A DNA stretch of 64,000 bases. It comes from Apricaphanius iberus (lineage: Eukaryota; Chordata; Actinopteri; Cyprinodontiformes; Aphaniidae). The position numbers and the translations under genes were made by a program. Under the pieces are notes generated by a model that was given only the letters and a program-made list of their open reading frames with translations, searched no databases and was not told the DNA's origin. Positions within the stretch are counted from its first letter, which is position 1, and each line of letters starts with the position of its first letter. Of the stretch, positions 46,901-58,600 are shown piece after piece. The stretch covers positions 848,001 to 912,000 of the forward strand of contig JAPXFQ010002623.1 of NCBI GenBank assembly GCA_028564705.1, written 5' to 3'.

Positions 46901-47138
46901 TTAGAAATTACGTGTATAACAAAGGCTTATTTCTTGAATTCTTTGCAAGTCAAAAACAATCACTGCTCATTGTTACCAAGAGCAACAACTACCCGTGCGT
47001 ATAGATTCATGACCAAATATATATTTTTTCATCTTTTTATATCTAGACATAACATTTTATTTTCTCAACCTAAACGAAATGCCAGATCATGAATTGATTA
47101 GGTTTTTAATACCGTCCATTCTTGCGTAAGTGTACAGA

Positions 47139-47141
<3 letters not shown>

Positions 47142-47172
<31 letters not shown>
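47142..47172 (+). repeat. Poly(A) run, 31 bases
   Basis: Uninterrupted run of A with no recognisable retroelement body attached. It lies about 260 bases inside intron 1 from the predicted exon 1 donor. Confidence 0.9.
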
Positions 47173-47173
<1 letters not shown>

Positions 47174-47434
47174 GTAAGCAGGATTTTCCCCTCAGACGCA
47201 AATCGAGTGTTATTTTAATCAGCAACAAGTTATAGGGACACTTGCAGACTGTAACACCTTACACAAGACTGTTAATTAGCATTTTTTTAAAACCATCTCT
47301 AGATTACTTTAATCAGTTCATCATGATCAGCCATCTCCTACAACCTTGGAATGCGCAGCTCAGATTAACGCGGACGCTGGGGGAGGAAAAAAAAAACTAT
47401 AGCGGGCTGAGATGTTTCAGCCGCAGGAACTTAC

Positions 47435-47588
47435 CCCTGAGAACAAGGTCGCTGTGTCTGAACGACCTGCAGCAGTTGGGATAATACTCCTGCGCTCTGC
47501 TTCAGCAGCGGATGCACAGTTCTCGCTCTCTATGAACCAAAGCGTCTCCAAGTCGCACCCTGCCTCTCTAGAGACGAGGCATGCTTGT
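47435..47588 (-). other. nos1: Predicted nos1 noncoding exon 1 (5' UTR)
   Basis: The minus strand downstream of the TATA-like box runs about 150 bases to a consensus donor, CTCAGGG|GTAAGT, with exon end at 47435. It would splice to the acceptor at 42259, giving a 5' UTR of about 200 nt. A noncoding first exon followed by a large start-codon exon is the usual NOS1 arrangement. A 4-codon upstream ORF (47568..47582) lies at the very 5' edge, so whether it is transcribed depends on the exact start site. The 5' boundary is uncertain, and mammals use several alternative first exons. Confidence 0.5.
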
Positions 47589-47612
47589 GGCTCTCTGCGC
47601 GAAGGGGCGCGA

Positions 47613-47620
47613 ATTAAATA
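47613..47620 (-). promoter_or_regulatory. TATA-like box of the predicted nos1 promoter
   Basis: On the minus strand the sequence reads GGTATTTAATTCGCGCC. It lies in a locally GC/CpG-rich patch (about 47340..47690) that stands out from AT-rich surroundings. It would place transcription start near 47583..47590, directly upstream of a sequence ending in a consensus splice donor. This is inference from sequence only; no transcript evidence is visible. Confidence 0.45.
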
Positions 47621-47699
47621 CCAAGCGATGGGAGCGTCTGTGACGAGGCTGGGAGGGAGCCGTGCGCGCGCATTGAAATCTAATGCAGGTGGGTTATCA

Positions 47700-48760
47700 G
47701 CCATCATCATCATCACAAAGCATGCAACAGTCATCTCAACTCACATTCCACATTTTATTGGATGCCGTGGCTCTCCACAGAAAGCAGGAATAAGGCAAAG
47801 TGTGCAGGGTAATAAACATAGTACTTAAACTTTACAAAAGTTCAAAATGCTTAACTTGCAATCAACTGCTGACATATGAACCAGACAGGCCATTTCATCT
47901 AAACCAACCAATCCTGCTCTTGCAACTGATAATGTCGTTTCTATATTTAATTCATTTTCAGGCAGTTCCTGGTAAAAGTACTTGATCCATGAGCTTGAAA
48001 ATGTTTGTCACATTAAGACTACAATGTTGTGTTTTCCATGATGAAAAAAAAAAGATACTAGGTAGGAACGGCAGAGGATGATGCAGGTTTTTCAAGATTA
48101 AAACTATATCTAAAAAGTGTGGCAAGCTGATGCATTTACTCAACTTTAATGTAACAAAATGCTTTCTAACCAATTTAAAATTCTAATTAAAAAACTTGAT
48201 CCGTTTGTTAATAAGTCTGTCTAAAGCCAACTAATCATTTAAAGCTAGAGCCAAGACGGACCAATTTCTCAGTTTAACTTTGTTAAATTGGAACCTCAAC
48301 CTTCTAGTTTAAAATTCTGGCTCTAATCTTACCAAGTTAGTATGGCAGGAAGATTCATAAAGTTTTTCTAACATCAAATTTTCATCTGAGGAAACCTTTT
48401 GATTTCTCAGTAATGAACAGGTTTATACAGTACTGCACAAAAGTCACAGAGATACAAATAATCTGAAATTGCTTTTCCCAAGACAGATCAGTCATAACCT
48501 CATGGATATTTATCCACCTGAGAATCAAAGAAAAGGTCTGTTTTCCATTTTATGCGATTTCCTATCCATTTAGGTCAGAAAAAACACATGTTCACATTTA
48601 CATTAAAAAAAAATCATTTTAATTTTATACCATGTCCACTGTGGTTGACATCAGGACGATTCATGTCTAAAATTAACCCAAGAATGCATTCAATTTGATC
48701 AAAAAACAGTCATTACTAGCCTTTTCTTTCCCACAAAGCATGAGGGACTTTCCTGCTCCC
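47700..48760. other. Upstream flank of nos1, nothing recognised
   Basis: AT-rich intergenic DNA immediately 5' of the predicted promoter. No exon or known repeat seen. Confidence 0.5.
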
Positions 48761-48766
48761 TCTCTA

Positions 48767-48928
48767 GCTTTGTGTCTGTCCATCAGATTCTCCTGCATCT
48801 TCTTCCTCTCCATCATCTTCCCCAATCACAGGCCTATACTCATCTACCTCATTTTCAACATCTGAAGGATCCAAATCTAAACCTTTGACTATCTTGTATA
48901 AAAGCTTTTCTGTTCTATGTATTTTTCC
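48767..48928 (-). other. Possible terminal coding exon of an unrecognised gene
   Basis: On the minus strand an acceptor-like CTTTATTGTTGTAG precedes an open frame: GKIHRTEKLLYKIVKGLDLD, then PSDVENEVDEYRPVIGEDDG, then EEEDAGESDGQTQS and a stop at 48764..48766. The acidic tail and even codon use look protein-like, and an ATTAAA lies about 150 bases downstream. I do not recognise the family. It is on the same strand as nos1 and upstream of it. It could equally be a chance ORF or a retrocopy fragment. Confidence 0.3.
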
Positions 48929-49419
48929 TACAACAATAAAGTTTTTCAATTAACTAAAATTGTCCCGGTGTCCTCAACAATAGACATTTATAAAAGCACA
49001 GTTGTTTTAAAAGTTTAAATCAAACCATTTTCAAAAGTCAAGATATTGTTTACATGTTAATGAACCAGAGTGTTTGTAATCAAGGTAAAAATAGCAAAAT
49101 ATTTTTTGACTTGTCTTTCATCTTTCCATAAAATGTGCTTGCTGTTAAGCCATCCATTTTAAATGAGGGGAAAAAGGGGACTTCCCAACATGGAAACCTA
49201 TAAAATGATATCACTGGAAAGCCCAGTATGTCCTCTATAGAGTACTGTAGGGCTCAATAGGATAAATCAAATATGGTAAAAGATAGAGGTGAACAAGATG
49301 TCCACTAAAGGGACAATAATGAATGTGCCAGGTCTCTGGAACAATAGCTTATTGATGGAAAAGGAAAGTTCAGCTTTGAGTAACTGACATTTCTGAACTC
49401 TATCAATGAACTTGACAGA

Positions 49420-49610
49420 ACAATTTGCTCTGGTCAGATGAGTCAGAAATTAAACTGCTTGTTCTCGTAAAACTTAAAAAGGTGTGGCAAAACAATACTA
49501 ATACCATGAGCACATAATCCCCTGCCTTATTCCTTTAGAAAAACCTGGCAGTAGCAGCATCATGCTCTGGGTATTTTTTTTTCCTCAATACAGAGCGTGA
49601 AGCTGCCCAA
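49420..49610 (+). mobile_element. Tc1 transposase fragment
   Basis: Reads like the catalytic core of a Tc1 element: 'tttgctctggtcagatgagt' (LWSDES) and, later, 'agcagcatcatgctctggg' (SSIMLWG), spaced as in Tc1 transposases but with frame breaks. No terminal repeats recognised; an old remnant. Confidence 0.65.
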
Positions 49611-49619
49611 TAGTCAATG

Positions 49620-51580
49620 AATAATAAAAAAAAAACACTACAAGGCTGTAAATAAAGATGCAGCTTATACATTTTCTTTACCTTCTAATAATAATGTGAA
49701 AGCTTAAAATGACCAAAATAAAACCTTGTGCAATCAATTTGATCGTTTACAGTTCTTGTTCTTTCAGAGTTTAATACAGTTATCTTGTTTATTTTGCACT
49801 TTTCCTTTAGAAACAGATCAGCGAGAACAGTACATATTTTGGTTTAGAGGTAAGATTGGCATGTTTGATGCAGGGACTTTGGTTTTATGTGGCTGTTTAC
49901 ATTTAAGGAATACAACCTACCACACCACAACCCATCTAAATATCAAAAACATCTCAAAAGAATTATGGGCTTTTCTGTCATTAAAATCTCCAGTGGATAA
50001 GACACAATCTTAAATCTGAAAGCATTTTTTTTTTCTTCTTTCAATGTTTCAGTGACTAAGAAAATGTCATGGGCTACAGCTGTAAAACCAGAACAGCATA
50101 GAAACAAGACTCATGGTGGCACAGTACAATTGCAGCTGCAACGGCACTTTAGACCTATGACTAAATTTGAACATGTGAAGGGAAACGCCATCCTTAGGAT
50201 GACACTCCTTCAGGATTCAAATTCCACTGGGGAAGGTGTAGTAGGGTTGGAGACACATTTTAATTGAATTTATATAAAATTTTCACAACTTTCAGGTGAG
50301 GTCCCATTCCTTATCCAGACAGGCTGATTAAGCCAGTTTTTACTTGCTGGCTGTAGTAGCCAAAAACAAAACTTTCTTCTTCTTTTTGTCAAAAGAAGAA
50401 GCTGCTTTCAAAACTGATCCTTTGTAAATTGCTGCTCAGAGGTGGTAGTACATTTTTGTTGTGGCTCGGTAAAACCTGGATGCCATAATGAATGCTTTAA
50501 TTTCTGTCCTAAAGACCCAACAACTTCAAATCACACCAACAACTACTTTAGAGGTCAAAAAGTTAACAGCTGGGGGAAAAAAGTCTTAGGCCAAAGTGCT
50601 GTAACTGCAATTACAGTATGTGATACTGACATTTTACATTAATTTTGAGATGGAAAGAACCGAGAAGGGGTAAAAAGGGACTGGGTGATGTATCCAACTG
50701 CTCATTTTCCCTAGAAATACAAAAAAAGAACTTGTTGAGTGAACATGAAATTATATAAATTATTTCCACCAAACATATTTGGGTTGATTTAGCAATAAAG
50801 AAGTTTGTTGAGTGAACCAAATTTAAACATGTTGGGTCAACCTAATACATTTGGGTTACTAGAAGGCACAAAAATAATCAGCAGGAAGGAACTTAAACAG
50901 AAAAGGGCCTCTTTTCTAAGCACCTGCACTAACCACTTTTTTCAGTGTACAGTAGGTCAGCACAGCAAGGCCATGTAGTCCTACAGAGGTAAAGATTACA
51001 GTAATTCCATAGCATAATCTTTTTGCAAGTAAAATAGATATAAAAAAAAAGTTTTGCTTTCTAAAAATATTAATTTTAAAGTGTTTCACCTAAGGAGCAC
51101 CAATTTCAAACCACACTTATGTGGTGGAAATGACTGATATCACATACTTATGGACGTTATTCTCATGTAATTGATGGATATTCTTACACAGATATGTGTT
51201 AGAACAATATGAAAATAGAAGGAAACTAATGTAGAACTGAGGTTTCTTCAAATTAAGGACAGTCGTTCTGAAATTCTTAATGAAAATAAAAACGGATAAT
51301 TTCTGTAATGAGAAATTTTAACAAAACCTTAGAAAAGGGTAGTTAGAAAAAACAATACACAAACCAGGTCTAAATATTACAGTGGTAAAAAAAATGAAAG
51401 TGATAAATTTAGCTGGTTGAAGCCATCAGAGCTGTTCAGAATCCCTTTGCTTCTCACCTAGCATGACATTTAAAGTATGCACTTTTTGCATACTTCATAT
51501 TTCTTGCACTGTACTTTCTTCCAGTCATTAAGGGTAAATATGTAAGGGGCCATCTCAGCCACACTCAGCACCCTATCTTG
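49620..51580. other. Intergenic, no recognised feature
   Basis: AT-rich; no exon, promoter or complete repeat identified. Confidence 0.45.
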
Positions 51581-51589
51581 ACGGAAAAA

Positions 51590-51935
51590 TTTTTGGAAAT
51601 CTGTGCAGATTTATGAAAGAAAAACTCAAACATCAGACCCTTTACTCAGTACTGAGTAGATGATTCCTTTAAAGCTAGTACATCCATGAGTCTTCTTGGG
51701 AATGGTGGAACAAGTTTTTCACATCTACATTTGGGGATTTTCTGCTATCCTTCCTTTCAGAACCTCTCCAGTTCTGTCAGGTTGGATGGTGAATGTTGGT
51801 GGACAGCCATTTTCAGGTCTCTTCAGGGATGCTCAATTGGGGTTGGTCAGAGCTCTGGCTCTGCCAGTCAATAACCGTCAGAGTTGCATAGAAGCCACTG
51901 CTTTGTTATTTTAGCTGTGTGCTTAATTTACTTTT
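51590..51935 (-). mobile_element. Degenerate Tc1/mariner fragment
   Basis: The plus strand shares its order of phrases with the inner Tc1 at 24520..24810: 'actcagtactgagtagat', 'gagtcttcttgggaatgg', 'tctgtcaggttggatggt', 'ttcaggtctcttcaggga', 'tagctgtgtgctta'. No terminal repeats or open frame remain. Confidence 0.7.
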
Positions 51936-52290
51936 CTCTTCCTCATTGCTTGCCATTACACCTACACAATTGGATGGGAGTGACACCGTAAAACCTGATA
52001 TTCTGTTCTCAGGGAGCATCACAAACCACAAAAACTTATCTAAAGTCTTTTGAGACTCACTTAAATCTACGTTTAACATTGCCTTAAAGTTAATTCTTTG
52101 CAAGCCAAAGCAAGTTTGAGTGAAAAACAGAATTTGTACAGTTCATTGTGGCCTAGCAAAGAAATGGATGGAATGCACTGCTTCATACCATTCATACACA
52201 GATATGACTTAGTAGGACAATGTAGATGTGGAATCGAACCTATAACCCTCAGATTGCAAGCCAACTACTCTACCACTGAGCCATAATAAC
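51935..52290 (-). mobile_element. tRNA-derived SINE-like repeat, copy A (with head)
   Basis: The minus strand begins with a tRNA-like head: box A TGGCTCAGTGGTAG (about 52283..52270) and a perfect box B GGTTCGATTCC (about 52236..52226). A body of about 290 bp follows, shared with copy B at 54149..54405. There is no matching acceptor stem, so it is not a tRNA gene. Family not recognised. Confidence 0.7.
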
Positions 52291-53190
52291 AGTTAAATGG
52301 GCCACCATAGTTTACCTGTCGAGTCCACATTTAATGGACTCTCAGAAAAGTACTTTTTGACACCCACTAAACTGTTTTCGAACCTTAGCCTCAGGGGTTT
52401 GGGTTTTATATTGTGCTTTTTTCCTTACATTCACACCCAAGGTCTGTATTGCATAATAGAATTTAAAATATTTTCCAAAGTTTGTTTGTGACTTTCATTA
52501 TCAAAAAGCCAGCTTAACTTCTACATGGGTTTTAACACCAGAGCATTCTGGTTTATGCTGGAACCCCAACCTGCTCCAGAAAGATTGTTTTGGTTTCAGT
52601 GATGGTCATCGTAGTGGTAGTAGTGTTCAAACAGGGTGCTGGATTAATCAATTTTCCACAAACTTTGTGATAACTTCAGATTTGTATTTATGTAGCTACT
52701 GCATTTAAATTTTTATTTCAGTTTTAACCCATATTGATAAGACAAAATCCACAATTTAATCACCCCATTTAAATCATGTTCAAGGTACCAATAAATTACC
52801 AACATAACCTTTAGTGCTTACAAGCTTGGATCACACTTGAGTATACATTCAATTTTAATGCAACATTTGACCCTCTAACAATCCATCAATGATCCCACAA
52901 AAATGTTACCATAAAAACATAGTAAACCAGTTCAAATTTAGCTGTTTTTTTAAATTTCTTACACACTTCCAGCTCTATACAGTTAATTTCACATAGCTTA
53001 AGCTTTTTAACCTTTCAACTCAGTGTACAGACCAAGACTAATCTGCTGACATTGAGTTTAAAACTGAAATGTTTTTTTAACTAAATGTGGGTTAAAAGCA
53101 ACTGGAGATAAATGTTTTGGACTACAAGGCCAGTCCCGGTTTAAGAGCTTTTTAATTACCCTGTATTTTTTAAAGGCCTCTCCCTAACTG
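52290..53190. other. Intergenic, no recognised feature
   Basis: AT-rich; nothing supportable between the SINE-like repeat and the Harbinger-like MITE. Confidence 0.45.
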
Positions 53191-53197
53191 ACATTTA

Positions 53198-53772
53198 GGC
53201 TACTTCCAGACTAAGTCGATAAGATTATACGGGGAGTTAGACGCCTAATGTTATCCACTCAACACGAGCATTTACGCCCTGTTTAAGGTCCCATGTTTGC
53301 GCAATCCCGCACCGACCTGTGCAAATACTGGGCATGCGCGAAAAGACGCACGAAACACGCGTATAATCTACGTAACGCCAGCGCCTACATAATATATACA
53401 AGAAGCTCTATAGCACAGTAGATATCTGCTTGTCCCATTAACCGAAGATAACAATAGCTGCTCAGAAGAATAGAGATTTTTGGTGTGGACAGACGACGAG
53501 ATCGATTTATTAATCTTCGCTGTTGTCTTTGTCTGTAGTGTCGTATTGTTATTGACGCAGCATTCATTGAGGCCACTTCCTTTCATTATCCGGGGAAGCT
53601 GTTCACACTAGCTCGTTTAGCCGTTGAATTAAGATTTACACGGCTCTCTTACCCGGCTAATAGTTATCCGGCCACACATCTTAAATGACGGCAGGTTAGT
53701 GTGGACAATAGGGGGGTGTAGACTAAATAATTATACGTTCAAGGCATTATCCGGGTTAGTGTGGACGTGGCC
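53198..53772. mobile_element. PIF/Harbinger-like MITE with TTA target duplication
   Basis: The left end GGCTACTTCCAGACTAAG and right end (reverse complement) GGCCACGTCCACACTAACC form inverted repeats. TTA flanks both sides (53195..53197 and 53773..53775), the 3-bp duplication typical of PIF/Harbinger. 575 bp, CpG-richer than its surroundings, with subterminal repeats of 'gggttagtgtgga' near the right end. No transposase. Confidence 0.75.
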
Positions 53773-54148
53773 TTAGATCAGTCAGAAAAGTTGGGAATTA
53801 CCATTAACTGCGGACTCAGCAGTTTGTATTCAACGGAGACTTGATAAGGCAAAAGTCTTTACAAACTGCTTCCTAACGAAATCTTAAAGCAAATCAGAAC
53901 AAAGCTGCAATTTTAGAGACAGATACAACAGGTGAAATTTAGTCCAACTTAAATTCAACTTATCAAATACAACATTTAGAAAAGCCTAAACAATTGTTAG
54001 ATACTTGAAATCACTTCTATGAGTCAGACCTCTAGTAAAAGTATCTACATTTTAATAGTATACGGATGAAAGCAAAAGCAACCACATGACAACATGGATA
54101 ACAAAGACAGGGATCAAATATACTTCCTTGTAGGAAATAAAATTGACA

Positions 54149-54405
54149 TTTCTCTTCCTCCTTCCTTACCAACACACCTATGCAATAGGGTGGGACTGAC
54201 ATACTGTAAAACCTGATATTCTGTTCTCAGGGAGCATCACAAACCACAAAAACTTCTCTAAAGTCTTATGAGACTCACTTAAACCTACGATTAATACTGC
54301 TTTAAAGTTAATTCTTTGCAAGCCAAAGCAAGTTTGAGTGAAAAACCGACAATTTGTACAGTTCATTGAGGCCTAGCAAAGAAATGCATGGAATGCACTG
54401 CTTCC
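54149..54405 (-). mobile_element. SINE-like repeat, copy B (headless)
   Basis: Collinear with the body of copy A at 51935..52190 with few differences: 'cctgatattctgttctcagg', 'gagcatcacaaaccacaaaa', 'gcaagccaaagcaagtttga'. It stops before the tRNA-like head, consistent with 5' truncation on reverse transcription. Confidence 0.75.
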
Positions 54406-54419
54406 AAGACAATGCATGA

Positions 54420-55630
54420 CAGGCACCTATTACTGTAAATAGGACAATTTTCTTCAATCTCTGCTAATGTAAGTCGTACGATAGCATGGAAGAAAAACTT
54501 TGTATTAAAAAGTTGCATTTCCTCATGAGACCGCAGTGTATGGGCCCTGGATGAAAAGTAAGTGATGTTTAAGGAGTCGGCCGGGGTTGAGATGGAGGTA
54601 AAGGGGTGTCTGTCGCCATGTTCTGCTCCTGGTGGATGAAATAATGGCTGTTTTACTCAGTGTTCTTTTCAATGACGTTCCTCATTACATTGTCATTGCT
54701 GGATTTTAAAAACCACGAATATTGCATATCCATAATTATAATGAAAAAAATTGATTTTTATGACCATTTGGAATTTAAAAAAATACTTTTACTGGTTTAT
54801 CACTGAAAAGTTTGATGCATTCAAACAGCCTCAAACGTCAACGTCAAGAGCAACAAGATTACGTGTAAATTCTATGGTTGAAGCCATCAAGAGGTGCAGA
54901 GTCTCTTTGTGGCACTTAGTGTGCATTTACCTCCACTGCAAAGTTGCTAAAACACTGTTCCTTTAAATTACAGCTAAAAAAACTGCTTTACACTGTTTGC
55001 TTTTATTCCCCAATCATGTAACTTGTCAAAATAAATAAATAAAAGGATAGGGAAAGTTAGAGTGCCACTTTCCCTACTGGCTTGTAAACCCTGGATTTGG
55101 GATCCCTGTCAGAGCTGCAGTTGTTGGTCCAAGTTCAGTATGGCTTTCAGTGTCATTTTCTATTAGGGCGCAAATACATTTAGCCTCTGAAAGAGTACCG
55201 ATTTTGAATGTCAGAGGTCCAAGAGAATAATTTATCCACCGCTGTGGTCAACTGTGAAGCCCTTTTTGTCTCATCTGATACTTGGCGCTTCTCGTAAAGT
55301 GAGATTGTGTAGTTTCCTGATGATAGGGGGCATTACATGTCCAATCATTGCAAGCAAGCTGTATTTTTTTGTTCGAGTGAGTGACGACGGATAGCCAAAA
55401 ATTGCAGTTGCGCAGTTTGATACTGCTACAACGCCGATATTTCAACCTCCAAGAAAATATATATACAGAAAAATTAGAATCACATCATATGCAGCAAGTG
55501 AAGAGGTAAATATATAAAACAACATTCGTGAAAGGCAAAAGTTTTCAGTATTTTGTAGGTTAGTGATATTATTCAGATATTTTTGTAAATAAACTAATGT
55601 TGGACCGAATGACCTCAATGAAAAAAAAAA
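54420..55630. other. Intergenic, no confident feature
   Basis: AT-rich. The stretch 54640..54780 faintly resembles 12545..12720 in nos1 intron 5 (shared 'taatggct', 'gtgttctttt', 'aaaaaattgatttttg'), possibly an old shared repeat; too weak to classify. Confidence 0.35.
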
Positions 55631-55639
55631 GCATTTTAG

Positions 55640-58600
55640 TGTAGTTTCACCTTGACTGGCGCTAGTTTATCAATTCTCCCACTCGTCCATTTCTCAAGTG
55701 CCATGAGAAATCCACCTTTATTGATTTAATTCTGACTAACGTCCCGCACAAATTCTCTGCTGTTGGTTTTTTTGCAATGACATGACTGACCACTGTGTTT
55801 TTGGTGCTGTAAGGAACACTAAGATGCCCAAATGTAAACCTAGGGTAATCTGTAAGAGGAATCTAAAAAAATTCAATTAACAGGGTTTTTGCCATGATTT
55901 GTTAAATTGTGACCAGAGGAGAATAGAGCTGATTCCTGACGTGGAGTCAGCCTGGTTCTTTTTCCGGGATAGTTTTTTACAAGTCACAAATAGACATGCC
56001 CCACTTAAGAGCTTCAGAGTTAAGGGTCGTGACAATCCCTGGTTTTCTTCTGAACATTGAGACATTCTTCATGACCGCAATTTGGCTTGGGCCAAGGCAA
56101 GAAAAACGGGCTCGTCGTCCGATTGGCTTGTTTTTAGGCAGTTAAGAAATTAATCCTCTTCTTTTATGAAGAAAGCAAAATCTGACTTATCCGTCAGCCA
56201 CTACAGACACCTTAAATGATCCCAGAAAATTTTGGAAGGCTATAAAATTACCTTCTCTAAATAAAGATAGTATTAATGTTCCTTCTTTTATTATGAAAGA
56301 GTCTACAGCTGTTCATGACAAGCTGGAGATATTGAACCATTTTAATGAGCATTTTATTCAGTCTGGTTCTTTGTTTGACACCGCTTGTCCTTCTACTGTG
56401 AAACCTTGTAGAGATGTACCAGTCTCTACAAGTGTCTTCAATTTCACTTCATTCTTAGTGGCTGACGTTCATAAAGCCCTAAAAGAGCTGGCTCCTGAAA
56501 AACCTCCATGACCTGAGCTCATAGAGCCTTACTCTTTAAAAATGGCTGCTGATTGTGTAGCAAACCCTCTAACATACCTTTTTAATCTCAATTTGGAGAG
56601 CAACACCATTCCCAAAATATGGAAATCTGCATTTGTTTGCCAATTATTGAAAGGGGGTGACCCGTCAAACATAAATAATTAAAGGCCAATTTCTAATCTG
56701 TCTGTTTTGACCAAAATTCTTGAATCCCTCGTGAGTGATCAGGTGAAAGACTTCCTGCATGCACAGGACATTTTATCCCCAGTTCAGTTAGGTTTTAGGA
56801 AAAAACATAGTACCATCGCAGCTGCAATGAAGATGATAAATGAAATCTCTGTTGCTCGTGACAAGAAGCAGCACTGTGCGTCACTTTTTATAGATTTGTA
56901 AAAAGCTTTTGACACGGTTGATCATGATGTTTTAAATATTAGGCTTCTTGATTCAGGGTTTTCAGAGAAAACAGCCTCTTGGTTCTCAAATTATCTTAGT
57001 GACAGAACCCAGTGCATTAAGCATGATGGTGTTCGCTCTGGAATTTTACCAATCCTTAAAGGGGTGCCACAAGGCTCTGTGTTAGGCCCTCTTTTATTAA
57101 CTTTTTATTAGGGGTGCAACGGTTCATAAATGATCCGCGATCTGCACGGATTTCTCTCTATGTGTCGGCACGCACATGATCCGTGGATTGGTTGATGAAA
57201 AAGAGTTGTGTTTACGTGGAGGACCGAGGCGCAAACTATTCGGTTTCAAAAAAGAGAACAGTACGGCGGTAGGCATGGCTAGCGGAGCTCGAAAAACCAC
57301 CAGCGTCGTTCAAGTCGCATGTATGGGAGCATTTTGGCTTCCCTGTAAAATACAGTGAAGATGGAAAAAGGGCGGTGGACAAAATCATTACGGTATGTCG
57401 GCTTTGCGGCACGAGAATTATAAGATCAGATCTTCTTTTATTTCCTTTCTTTCACTTTTTTTTGGATGATGTTCACATAGGCTAGTTTTTAATTCACCTT
57501 TCATGTTTAACAGTAGGTGTTAAGCCTAAATTTGCACTTTAAGATGTTTTTTCATTTAGGTTGTTTGTCGTGCCTTATGCTGCACTTTATTTTCCATTTA
57601 CTGCCCTTGTTAAAAAGATGTCATGGCTTATTTTATTATATACAAACTGTTTAAAGGATGCATACTGCACTTTATTTTTTATATGATTCAACATTTTATT
57701 TAAGCATTGGATTGATATCTTGACTTAAATGTTTGTATTTAATAAGCATTGACCAGAAAATGTTGCACTAAGTGTTCTACATAATAAATGGAGAGGAAAG
57801 TTATTTCTTCATTTTCTTTTCTTTCTGTTGATCCGAAAAGTGATCCGATCCGTGACACAAAACCGTGATACGATCCAAGCCATGAGTTTTTTGATCCGTT
57901 GCACCACTACTATTTATATAAATAACCTTGATCGGTATGTGTCTGATGCAAACTTTTATTTTTATGCATATGACAGTTATTTACTGCTGTGCACCCTCTC
58001 TTAACCAAGCAATTGAACATTTACAGAATGCTTTCACTGGTCCAAAACACAGCTGAAACTTGTGCTCAACGCACACAAAACAAACCTTATGCTCTTCACG
58101 GACCCTCGGAAAAGGCCATTTAATGTTCCCTCATTGGTTACTCTTGTCGGACGGGAAATACAAACTGTTACAACTTATAAGTACCTTGGTATTGTTGTTG
58201 ATGATTGCCTGTCTTTTAAACCCCATGTTCACTGCCTAGTGAGAAAGTTGAAGCTAAAAGTGGGTTTTTATTTCAGAAACAAGCTGTGCTTTTCTTTTAA
58301 CGTTAAACGGCTGGTGGCATCCACTTTTTTATCTGTGCTGGACTGTGGTGATGTATTATAAATGCATTCATCTGCTCAATGTCTACATATGATTTACGCA
58401 GCCTATCATGCCTTGCTAAGATTTATCACCAATTGTAAAGCTCGCAGCCACCACTGTGAGCTGTACTCTCGTGTAGGCTGGTCTGCTCTGGCAACCATGG
58501 AGGCTCCGTCATTGTTACACCTTTATATATAAGGCTATTCTTGGTGTGCTTCCTTCCTATTCATGTTTACTTCTTATGAAAAAAAGTGCTGGTCATTACT

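Larger units (their letters stand above)
42259..47434 (-). other. nos1 intron 1 (5.2 kb)
   Basis: AT-rich intron between the predicted noncoding exon and the start-codon exon. It ends in a good pyrimidine tract and acceptor (TTCTCTTTTCAG). Visible contents are a degenerate dispersed repeat at about 43750..43915, a CpG-richer patch at 45690..45950, and a 31-base poly(A) at 47142..47172. No exon-like sequence was recognised. Confidence 0.5.

Noticed and set aside
52220..52290. tRNA gene on the minus strand
   Set aside because: Box A and box B are present, but no acceptor stem pairs around them and a repeat body follows directly, so it is a SINE head.
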